Of a stretch of 6,365 bases of DNA, positions 1 through 5,608 are shown in pieces. How positions within the stretch are numbered: position 1 is the stretch's first letter; each line of letters starts with the position of its first letter. The stretch is from Deltaproteobacteria bacterium (GTDB taxonomy: Bacteria; Desulfobacterota; DSM-4660; Desulfatiglandales; B25-G16): assembly GCA_018400255.1 (NCBI GenBank), contig JAGYMO010000175.1, positions 1 to 6,365 of the forward strand, read 5' to 3'. The notes beneath the pieces were generated by a model that saw only the letters and a list, made by a program, of their open reading frames with translations, did not search any database and was not told the DNA's origin. The position numbers and the translations under genes are program-made.

Positions 1-69
1 GTGAAAAAATGCATCAGTGTTTTATTTATTAATAGCAAGACAGTATCAATAATTTTTTATTTACAAGAT

Positions 70-88
70 AGCCTGAAAGGCTGTTTTT
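70..88 (+). terminator. Probable rho-independent terminator of an upstream gene
   Basis: AGCCT at 70-74 pairs with AGGCT at 78-82 around a GAA loop, and is followed at once by GTTTTT and a second T-rich stretch. The 5-bp stem is short, but the U-tract is good. It would end a transcript entering from the left edge on the plus strand. Confidence 0.5.
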
Positions 89-157
89 ATCTTTTATTTC
101 CCTTAGAGATACTATTTCAACTGAAGTAGAATATAATTTCAGGTCATTCAAATACGT

Positions 158-194
158 GTACATAAAATCCCGATTATATCGGGATTTTATGTAC
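158..194. repeat. Perfect 17-bp inverted repeat, possible bidirectional terminator
   Basis: The arms 158-174 and 178-194 are exact reverse complements (GTACATAAAATCCCGAT and its complement) around a TAT loop. The core CCCGAT/ATCGGG is flanked by AAAA on the left and TTTT on the right, so RNA from either strand would form a hairpin with U residues in the outer stem. That suits a bidirectional terminator insulating the kinase operon from what lies to the left. No free U-run follows the outer stem, so a protein-binding site or a small palindromic repeat element remains possible. Confidence 0.55.
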
Positions 195-385
195 TTAGAG
201 GATAAAAAACGTACAGTTATTTAAAGGACATATCGTGAAGCAATAAACAATCATGCTTTATATCCTTTTATTTACATGTTAAAAGGTATTTGATTATTAT
301 AAAAAATATTACTACTTAGATGGTTATTTTGAAAAACCTTACAATAATATCGTACCTGATTATTCATGCGTAAGGGGAAAACTAT

Positions 386-1894
386 ATGATTGACTCAACG
401 CTTGTAAATAATATTCTTAATTCTGCGACACATACCTCTATTATTGTGACGGATTTTTATGGAAAGATAATTGTTTTTAATAAGGGTGCGTCAAATTTAT
501 TTGGGTATACACCTGAAGAGGCAAGGAATAAAAAACTGTCAGACCTTACCTACAATAAAGAGGAAAAGGATGCCTGTTTATTTGAAGAGATAGTAAAGAG
601 GGTAAAAAGTGAAGGATGGACAGATGAGAAATTTATTCGTCAACATAAGGATGGGCATGTATTCCCGGCGATCTCTATTATTACTGGATTAAAGGATTCC
701 TCAGGAGAGATTAGTGGTATTTTAGAGATAACCCAAAATATGCCAAATCTTTTCAGGTTGGAAAGGGAATTGAAGAACTCTAAGGATTTTCTTGAAAATA
801 TCTTAGAGAGCTCTATTGACGCTATCGTAACTACTGATGTTAAGGGGTATATAACCTTTGTAAATCGAGCACTTAAAGAACTGATAGGACAGCGCGGCCA
901 GCAGATTATTGGAAAACATATATCAATATATTATAAAGATGGGATTAATCAAGCTCGTGAAATAATGAGCAGGTTGAGAAAATTCGGACGAATAAGGGAT
1001 TATGAGTTTGACATGGAAATTGATGGCAGGATAGTACACATCAGGACATCCGATACCTTACTATACGATGATTATGGTGAAATAGTAGGAACTATGGGCG
1101 TATTTCAAGATATTACTGATAGAAAGGCGCTTTCAGAAAAATTATTTGAAACTCAGTCTGAATTAATACAGGCCGTTAAGATGAGGGCCCTTGGCGATCT
1201 TGTATCTGGTGTTGTTCATGAAATCAATAACCCTCTTATGGCATCTAATACTTTTTTGCATTTATTAGAGCAAGAGAAATGGGAAAGCCCTGAACAAAAA
1301 AAAAGATTCGTACTTCTGAAAGATTGTAATGCGAGGATAGAACGAATAGTAAAAAAGCTTAAAGAATTTTCTCGACAATCTAAGTTTGAATTTACATCTA
1401 TGAATGTAAATGATGCGGTAATGTCTGTTTTGGCAATAACGAGACAACAGTTACTAAATCACGGTATAGAATTGAAGATTCTCCTGCCTGAAGGGTTACC
1501 TTTGGCTTTAGGTGATATTAATCAGATAGAACAGGTTTTGTTAAATCTGATTGCAAATGCTATCGATGCGATGGTGGAATCCCCTGATAAGGTATTAATT
1601 ATTGAAACAGCCCTTGGTGAGAAAGGGCAAATGGTTCAGATAAAGGTTAGTGATACTGGCATAGGAATGACATCAGAACAGATTGAACAAATATTTAATC
1701 CATTTTTTACCACAAAAGATGCCGATGAGGGGACAGGCTTGGGGCTTTCAATAAGTTACAGAATAATAGAATCGCATAGAGGAAAGATTGAGGTCAAGAG
1801 TAAACAAGGAAAGGGAACAACATTTACAATAGAGCTACCTGTGTATGGAACAGGAACCGATAAAGTTAGAGGAAAGCATAATTTTGGAGGATAG
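386..1894 (+). CDS. Soluble PAS-PAS sensor histidine kinase (NtrB-like)
   Basis: A 502-residue cytoplasmic histidine kinase that should autophosphorylate on histidine and pass the phosphate to the receiver encoded one base downstream. No membrane segment or signal peptide is seen, so it senses an internal signal. Domain order: PAS at about 5-118, PAS at about 132-246, a short signalling helix, a HisKA dimerization domain at about 258-330 and a HATPase at about 375-487. Key motifs are the H-box HEINNP with phospho-acceptor His278, the N-box with Asn387 and Asn391, DTGIG at 423-427, the F-box NPFFTTK at 438-444 and GTGLGLS at 449-455. All catalytic motifs are intact. The HEINNPL-type H-box and closely spaced N, G1, F and G2 boxes are typical of NtrB/AtoS-like kinases. 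The start is supported by AAGGGGA at 372-378, seven bases before the ATG. The PAS ligand cannot be read from sequence; no obvious haem- or flavin-binding signature stood out. Confidence 0.95.
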   Translation: MIDSTLVNNILNSATHTSIIVTDFYGKIIVFNKGASNLFGYTPEEARNKKLSDLTYNKEEKDACLFEEIVKRVKSEGWTDEKFIRQHKDGHVFPAISIITGLKDSSGEISGILEITQNMPNLFRLERELKNSKDFLENILESSIDAIVTTDVKGYITFVNRALKELIGQRGQQIIGKHISIYYKDGINQAREIMSRLRKFGRIRDYEFDMEIDGRIVHIRTSDTLLYDDYGEIVGTMGVFQDITDRKALSEKLFETQSELIQAVKMRALGDLVSGVVHEINNPLMASNTFLHLLEQEKWESPEQKKRFVLLKDCNARIERIVKKLKEFSRQSKFEFTSMNVNDAVMSVLAITRQQLLNHGIELKILLPEGLPLALGDINQIEQVLLNLIANAIDAMVESPDKVLIIETALGEKGQMVQIKVSDTGIGMTSEQIEQIFNPFFTTKDADEGTGLGLSISYRIIESHRGKIEVKSKQGKGTTFTIELPVYGTGTDKVRGKHNFGG

Positions 1895-1898
1895 GATG
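1884..1898 (+). promoter_or_regulatory. Ribosome binding site fixing the response regulator start
   Basis: GGAGG at 1886-1890, within the last codons of the kinase gene, lies five bases before the ATG at 1896. This favours 1896 over the in-frame ATG at 1845, which would add 17 residues not expected before a receiver domain. Confidence 0.8.
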
Positions 1899-2267
1899 TC
1901 TCATAAGATATTGGTTGTAGATGACGACATATTAGTGGTTGAAGCCTTGAAAGGGCTCCTTAGTTCGTCAGGATTTAAAGTGAAGGCAGCCACTCGAGGC
2001 CAGGAGGCATTGGATATATTGAATAAAGAGAATTTTGATTTATTGATTCTGGATGTGGTAATGCCAAAAATGACTGGGTTTGATGTTTGTTGCAAGGTGC
2101 GTAGTAGAGATGATGAAATGGGGAATGTCAAAATAATAATGCTCACAGCAAAAACAGAGCGAAATGATCTTGACGTAGACCAAGAATGTGGCTGCGATCT
2201 TTACCTCTCGAAGCCTATAGACCCTGTTAAGTTAAAGGAGTTAATTAAAGAGCTGCTGGAAAAATGA
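1896..2267 (+). CDS. Single-domain (CheY-like) response regulator
   Basis: A 123-residue receiver domain with no output domain. The acidic pocket is Asp9/Asp10 in VVDDD, the phospho-acceptor is Asp53 in ILDVVMP, the switch Thr is Thr84 in MLTAK and the conserved Lys is Lys106 in SKP. All residues needed for phosphorylation are present. The usual G-A-D turn before the lysine loop reads CGCD, a mild variation. The gene begins one base after the kinase stop codon, so the two are surely co-transcribed and translationally coupled; the kinase is the expected phosphodonor. With no DNA-binding or enzymatic domain it must act by protein contact or as a phosphorelay intermediate. The target is not identifiable here; acuC follows 116 bases downstream on the same strand and may share the transcript, which is suggestive only. 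Confidence 0.93.
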   Translation: MSHKILVVDDDILVVEALKGLLSSSGFKVKAATRGQEALDILNKENFDLLILDVVMPKMTGFDVCCKVRSRDDEMGNVKIIMLTAKTERNDLDVDQECGCDLYLSKPIDPVKLKELIKELLEK

Positions 2268-2370
2268 AAAGAGCATAGATATCCATTCATTTAATAGACC
2301 TTAATAGGCTTGGCCGATAAGTGTAAAAATATTTTAAAAATAACGTTAAGGAATACTAATATAAAGATTT

Positions 2371-2386
2371 TAGGAAATACGATTTG
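2371..2386 (+). promoter_or_regulatory. RBS and TTG start of acuC
   Basis: AGGA at 2372-2375 lies eight bases before a TTG at 2384-2386. In this frame a TAA occurs at 2357-2359 and no ATG or GTG lies between it and the TTG, while family-conserved sequence (FYYSEE, then FGPDH and KPER) begins immediately after it. TTG is therefore the most likely initiator. Confidence 0.7.
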
Positions 2387-3499
2387 CATTCTATATTCTA
2401 TTACTCGGAAGAATTGGCCCATTTTGATTTTGGGCCAGATCATTTTTTTAAACCTGAGAGGGCACAAAAAACCCTAGAGCTTTGTCGTCGTTACGGCCTT
2501 GTAGATTTGGAGCAAATGGCAATAAAAAGTCCAGCAGCCCTTCCAAAAGAAAAGCTCCTGCTTGGTCATAGCGAGGATTACCTTGATGCACTCTTACGTG
2601 TTGGAAACGGAGAAATATTCCAAGAAATGCTATCCTATGGGATAGGCACGGAGGATAATCCACCGTTGAAGGGTATCTATGAATGGTCCAGCAAGTGTGC
2701 TGCTGCAACCTGGAACGGGATGATCGAATTATTGGATAATAGCTGTGATGTAATATTTAATCCCTTGGGCGGGTTTCATCATGCTCTTTATTCTAAAGCC
2801 GAGGGATTTTGTTATATTAATGATATTGTAATAGCTGTTAAAGAAGCCTTAAATCGTAATCTAAGGATAACATATCTTGACATAGATGCCCACCATGGAA
2901 ACGGTGTTCAAGAAGCCTTCTATGATAGCGATAAAGTGCAATTTATATCTATTCATGAATCTGGAAAATATATTTATCCTTACACTGGGTTTCTTGGAGA
3001 AGCTGGAGAGGGTAAGGGCGAGGGCTTTAACGTAAATATACCATTGCCACCAAAGACTGATGACGAGCTTTACCTTGAGGTATTTTACAGGGTCGTAAAA
3101 CCCTTGATTCAGGAGTTTCGCCCGGATGTGCTGGTCGGTCAAATAGGGGCGGATTCGGTAGTCTCCGATCCACTCACTGATCTCATGACAACAAACAACT
3201 CGTATGTAGAGATTGTGAGCGAACTAAAAAAACTGTGTGAAAAAATTCTTGCCACGGGCGGTGGAGGTTACGACATCTATCGTACTGCGCGATGCTGGAC
3301 GTTGGCTTGGGGTGTATTAAATAATAAAGAGCCAAGAGATGAATTTGCAGGACTTGTAGGCGGTATGATGTTTGGACCTGAGATGGAGGTTAGCACCTTA
3401 TATGATAAGCCCTATCTTGTTGTAGGCTCGGAAAAAGACAAAATTCGAAAAGAGGTGGAGGAAACAATAGAATATCTAATAAGACGTCATCATCTATAG
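2384..3499 (+). CDS. acuC: AcuC-type zinc-dependent lysine deacetylase (histone deacetylase superfamily)
   Basis: A 371-residue arginase/deacetylase-fold protein, a normal length for AcuC. Known AcuC proteins remove acetyl groups from lysines, notably reactivating acetyl-CoA synthetase in Bacillus. The N-terminus has the AcuC-like FGPDH (16-20) and KPER (23-26). The catalytic His pair is His132/His133 in GGFHHA; the zinc ligands are Asp168 and His170 in DIDAHHGNG and Asp257 in GADSVVSDPL; the transition-state Tyr is Tyr296 in GGGGYD; Asp91 is a likely substrate-backbone contact. All zinc ligands and the Tyr are present, so activity is expected. Asn173 occupies the position that is Asp in class I enzymes, a class II-like feature. 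No signal peptide is seen, so it is cytoplasmic. No acetyl-CoA synthetase gene is in this window. Acetylpolyamine or other acyl-lysine substrates cannot be excluded. Confidence 0.92.
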   Translation: MHSIFYYSEELAHFDFGPDHFFKPERAQKTLELCRRYGLVDLEQMAIKSPAALPKEKLLLGHSEDYLDALLRVGNGEIFQEMLSYGIGTEDNPPLKGIYEWSSKCAAATWNGMIELLDNSCDVIFNPLGGFHHALYSKAEGFCYINDIVIAVKEALNRNLRITYLDIDAHHGNGVQEAFYDSDKVQFISIHESGKYIYPYTGFLGEAGEGKGEGFNVNIPLPPKTDDELYLEVFYRVVKPLIQEFRPDVLVGQIGADSVVSDPLTDLMTTNNSYVEIVSELKKLCEKILATGGGGYDIYRTARCWTLAWGVLNNKEPRDEFAGLVGGMMFGPEMEVSTLYDKPYLVVGSEKDKIRKEVEETIEYLIRRHHL

Positions 3500-3532
3500 A
3501 AACCTCTAAAATTGATAATATGATTGATGTGG

Positions 3533-3557
3533 TTTAAACTTGACACAGAAGTTTAAA
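3533..3557. promoter_or_regulatory. Candidate TetR operator (9-7-9 inverted repeat)
   Basis: TTTAAACTT (3533-3541) and AAGTTTAAA (3549-3557) are exact reverse complements separated by seven bases. The left arm and spacer overlap the -35 hexamer at 3540-3545, and the right arm fills most of the -35/-10 spacer. A palindrome of this size placed on the promoter of a TetR-family gene is the normal arrangement for autorepression. Binding by the downstream regulator is inference. Confidence 0.6.
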
Positions 3558-3568
3558 TTTCATAGAAT
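3540..3568 (+). promoter_or_regulatory. Sigma-70-type promoter for the TetR gene
   Basis: TTGACA at 3540-3545 (perfect consensus) is followed after exactly 17 bases by TAGAAT at 3563-3568 (five of six). This is the strongest housekeeping promoter match I found in the window. Transcription would begin near 3575, leaving an untranslated leader of about 175 bases before the TetR start codon. No leader peptide is convincing; ATG at 3616 opens only seven codons. Confidence 0.7.
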
Positions 3569-3749
3569 TTTGTATATATTTGGGTTCTTTATTGTCACTG
3601 CCAAATCAATACTATATGGAGCTTATTAAAATTTTTTGAAGATAGTATCTTTAGAGGTTTTTATCCTAATAAGCTTTCCATGTTTTTGCTATGTTCGCAA
3701 ATATAACGATTATATAGCAGGCTTGTGGGGTTTTTAATGGGGGAAGGAC

Positions 3750-4367
3750 ATGGATAATTCCAGGAAAGAGCTAACGGTTCTTGATCAGATAACTAACCCT
3801 GATAAGGTAAGAAAGAAAATAATAGATGCAGCTAGTGTCCTATATGCAAAAAAAGGCTTTGCAGACACCTCTATTGAAGAAATTTCTGAAACGGCAGGGG
3901 TAAGCTTATCCGTAGCGAACCGCTATGTGAGGAAAAAGTCTGAAATTATGAGAATGATAATGGAGGATGTAATTACCATTTTCAAGGGCAACCTGGTCAA
4001 GATGATTAAGGGTATTGATGACCCAGAAGAAAAATTAGCTGTTGCAATTCACATTTATTTTAGGGTGGTAAACCAGCAAAGAGAAAAGGTGCTTCTGATA
4101 TATCAAAAGTCAGGCTCCCTTGATAAGGCATCTAAGTCTCGCATAATGGAGCTGGAGGTGGAAGTTAGCAATATTTTTGCAAAAATAATCCATGAAGGCA
4201 TTGAATTGGGCGCTTTCAAGAGGGTAGATGTGGATTTAACGGCTTATAATATATTGTTGATGGCCCATATGTGGGTCCTAAAAAGGTGGCATTTCAAGGA
4301 TCGCCTGACACATGATAGGTATTTCCAGTTACAACTGGAAAATGTAATGGGTGTATTGAGGGAATGA
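3750..4367 (+). CDS. TetR/AcrR-family transcriptional regulator
   Basis: A 205-residue DNA-binding regulator. After a 17-residue N-terminal tail, the TetR_N helix-turn-helix domain spans about 18-66: KIIDAASVLYAKKGF, then TSIEEISETAGVS and the recognition helix VSLSVANRYVRKKSEI, matching the family pattern in which an aromatic residue (here Tyr59) precedes a basic K-S-E stretch. The C-terminal helical part (about 70-205) is the ligand and dimer domain; its MWVLKRWHF stretch (174-182) recalls regulators of fatty-acid or acyl-CoA metabolism, but the ligand cannot be assigned. The ATG at 3750 follows a GGGGG at 3739-3743 with AAGGA at 3744-3748; an ATG at 3737 is in another frame. A strong promoter with an overlapping palindrome lies upstream, suggesting autoregulation. 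It converges on the thioesterase gene, 226 bases away, where only weak hairpins such as TTTGCT/AGCAAA at 4461-4476 are seen. Confidence 0.92.
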   Translation: MDNSRKELTVLDQITNPDKVRKKIIDAASVLYAKKGFADTSIEEISETAGVSLSVANRYVRKKSEIMRMIMEDVITIFKGNLVKMIKGIDDPEEKLAVAIHIYFRVVNQQREKVLLIYQKSGSLDKASKSRIMELEVEVSNIFAKIIHEGIELGAFKRVDVDLTAYNILLMAHMWVLKRWHFKDRLTHDRYFQLQLENVMGVLRE

Positions 4368-4593
4368 TTTATTTTTACTGTTTTTTCTATCCTTCGATGA
4401 CGACTTTGAAAATTGCCTATATTCGTTCTCATAACACTTTTTGACCCTACAACTTCTCCCTTTGCTGGAAAGCAAAAACCGCAAAAGTATAGACGACAAG
4501 GATAATACGAAAAACGTCTAAAATCGGGCCTCATAAGTTCACTTTATTAATCTCCATAATTGCAAAAAAGTTTTCTTCGCAATCATTTCAGCG

Positions 4594-5091
4594 CTATACA
4601 TGGTGTAAATTTTTGTTGTTTATTTTTTCTTCGGGAACGGCCATCATGGTTACGATGGCCTTTGCCGTCAAATTTTCGCTGCCTTTTCTTACATCATAGA
4701 CATCAGATTCGGCTACTATAATCTGTTTTCCTTTATTGACTACCTTTGAATAACAATTTAAGGCGCTACCATAGGCAGGCTTTAAAAAATTGATTTTAAA
4801 TTCTATTGTTAGGATACGGAAGCCCTCCCCAACAGTTGTAAATGCAGAATATCCAGCAGTATGATCTGCCATAGTTGCTATAAGGCCTGCGTGAATAAAA
4901 TTATCCTGCTGCCTATGACTTTTTTTAATGATTACCTCCGATTCAAAGGATCCCCACCTTGCATTCAAGGCCTTTAGTCCGCAATACTCGATAAACCCTT
5001 GGCTGTAGTCATCTTTAAGGAAATTAGCCCTCTCTTCCGTAATATAATTTTCCAATTCAAAACCCCAACTTAAAAAATAATCTATTTCCAT
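4594..5091 (-). CDS. PaaI-like hotdog-fold acyl-CoA thioesterase
   Basis: A 165-residue single hotdog domain expected to hydrolyse acyl- or aryl-CoA thioesters in the cytoplasm. The signature is HAGLIATMADHTAGY at 67-81, matching the PaaI/4HBT pattern: His67 and Gly69 start the central helix region and Asp76 sits where the catalytic acid is expected. The following strands, including LTIEFKINFLKPAYG (94-108), IIVAESDVYD (124-133) and AKAIVTMM (143-150), fit the hotdog sheet. The start is uncertain: the ATG at 5091 has no visible Shine-Dalgarno sequence and gives a long N-terminus for the family, whereas an in-frame TTG at codon 13 follows GGGG with reasonable spacing and would give 153 residues. 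The substrate is unknown. It is convergent with the TetR gene, and its upstream region has a degenerate match to the TetR palindrome. Confidence 0.88.
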   Translation of the reverse strand: MEIDYFLSWGFELENYITEERANFLKDDYSQGFIEYCGLKALNARWGSFESEVIIKKSHRQQDNFIHAGLIATMADHTAGYSAFTTVGEGFRILTIEFKINFLKPAYGSALNCYSKVVNKGKQIIVAESDVYDVRKGSENLTAKAIVTMMAVPEEKINNKNLHHV

Positions 5092-5116
5092 TAATGGTAA
5101 TTAGCTATTATTTATA

Positions 5117-5151
5117 ATAATACTTTTCAAACATAGCTTATAAAGTTTTAA
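5117..5151 (-). promoter_or_regulatory. Possible thioesterase promoter with TetR-like palindrome
   Basis: On the minus strand TTTATA (5144-5139) and TATTAT (5122-5117), 16 bases apart, form a weak sigma-70-like promoter about 25 bases before the ATG. The same stretch contains TTAAAACTT (5151-5143) and ATGTTTGAA (5134-5126) separated by eight bases, resembling the TetR-gene palindrome with one and two mismatches per arm and one extra spacer base. Both signals are weak in such AT-rich DNA. Confidence 0.3.
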
Positions 5152-5530
5152 TTTTAACTATGTTATTCATTTTAAAAAAAAATACAATATTAATTCCATT
5201 ATTTTAATAAGCCATATCCTAAAGGTTTGTCTTTTCTGGAAGTATACTTATCATGAACATGAAGAATCCAGAGCTCAGACGTTATGTGGGATGAATAGCA
5301 TTAGTGTGTTATAAGTTTAGATAGAATGTTATATTCCTCAACCAGTGTCTTTAATTTTATTGAATTAATGATTAAAGTACTGTATGGGATAAATGTAGGT
5401 TTGTTGATATTTTTGGGCAAGGGTTGCAGTCTGTTTTCGATATATTTGTGGTATATATGGAGAGTGTAACAAAATAAATGTTGTTGGTCTTGTAAAAGGA
5501 CTTTGCAGGAGATTGCCAGATTTATAGAGG

Positions 5531-5558
5531 GACAAAGTTTGCCTTTGTCGTATTTTTG
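5531..5558 (+). terminator. Terminator-like hairpin in the GNAT leader
   Basis: GACAAAG (5531-5537) pairs exactly with CTTTGTC (5543-5549) around TTTGC, followed by GTATTTTTG. The 7-bp stem and short U-run resemble an intrinsic terminator, which would lie about 50 bases before the GNAT start. It could end an upstream transcript, attenuate the GNAT message or simply be leader structure. Confidence 0.4.
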
Positions 5559-5567
5559 AAAATATCC

Positions 5568-5608
5568 CATGAAGTTTTTTAACACCTAAAAAAAGGAGGA
5601 CCTTCATG
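5568..5608 (+). promoter_or_regulatory. GNAT ribosome binding site within a start-codon hairpin
   Basis: The Shine-Dalgarno sequence AGGAGGA (5594-5600) lies five bases before the ATG at 5606 and is the strongest in the window. CATGAAG (5568-5574) pairs with CTTCATG (5602-5608), including the start codon, and TTTTTTA (5575-5581) pairs with TAAAAAA (5587-5593) around ACACC. The eight bases AGGAGGAC are left as a one-sided bulge. The SD and fixed start are direct observations; translational control by the fold is inference. Confidence 0.5.

Larger units (their letters stand above)
1..385. other. Non-coding left flank
   Basis: No gene is supported here. A frame open from base 1 to a TAG at 127-129 encodes a hydrophobic, AT-driven peptide and contains the hairpin at 70-82, so I do not call it. 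Another frame reads ten codons to a TAA at 30-32 and could be the tail of an upstream plus-strand gene, but this is too little to identify. The stretch holds a terminator-like hairpin at 70-88, a perfect inverted repeat at 158-194 and an imperfect hairpin at about 222-269 (AAGCA 238-242 pairs with TGCTT 254-258, flanked by further partial pairing of AAAGG with CCTTT). No strong sigma-70 promoter for the kinase is visible; TTGATT at 290-295 with a poor -10 at 313-318 is the best I find. Confidence 0.6.
3500..3660. repeat. Distant 11-bp inverted repeat bracketing the TetR promoter
   Basis: AAACCTCTAAA directly after the acuC stop (3500-3510) is the exact reverse complement of TTTAGAGGTTT at 3650-3660. 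The arms lie about 140 bases apart around the promoter and operator. In RNA reading through from acuC they could pair, and the right arm continues into TTTTTA. Chance pairing in AT-rich DNA is a real possibility. Confidence 0.3.
5092..5605. other. Divergent intergenic region between thioesterase and GNAT genes
   Basis: No gene is supported in these 514 bases. Minus-strand frames here lack a ribosome binding site and any recognisable motif, and one runs into the GNAT gene. The left part (5092-5230) is extremely AT-rich and holds the thioesterase upstream signals. The centre has AAGTTTAGATAGAAT at 5313-5327, sharing AAGTTTA and TAGAAT with the TetR promoter region, but without a good -35. The right part holds the GNAT leader hairpins at 5531-5549 and 5568-5608. 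No convincing promoter for the GNAT gene could be fixed. Confidence 0.5.

Noticed and set aside
1..129. Open frame from a GTG at the left edge
   Set aside because: It is low-complexity hydrophobic sequence, contains a terminator-like hairpin and has no supporting motif.
1845..1895. Seventeen-residue N-terminal extension of the response regulator from an upstream ATG
   Set aside because: It overlaps the kinase reading frame, lacks a ribosome binding site and is not expected before the first receiver strand; the ATG at 1896 has GGAGG at proper spacing.
4244..4534. Minus-strand open frame of 96 residues across the TetR 3' end
   Set aside because: It is largely antisense to the TetR gene, rich in Arg, Cys and Phe without a motif, and has no start signals.
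5088..5097. CCATTAATGG palindrome across the thioesterase start
   Set aside because: A 10-bp palindrome in AT-rich DNA is not surprising and has no supporting second copy.
5414..5428. Sigma-54-like TGGGCA...TTGCA before the GNAT gene
   Set aside because: The distance between the GG and GC elements is one or two bases short of the strict -24/-12 spacing, and no enhancer-binding activator is encoded here.
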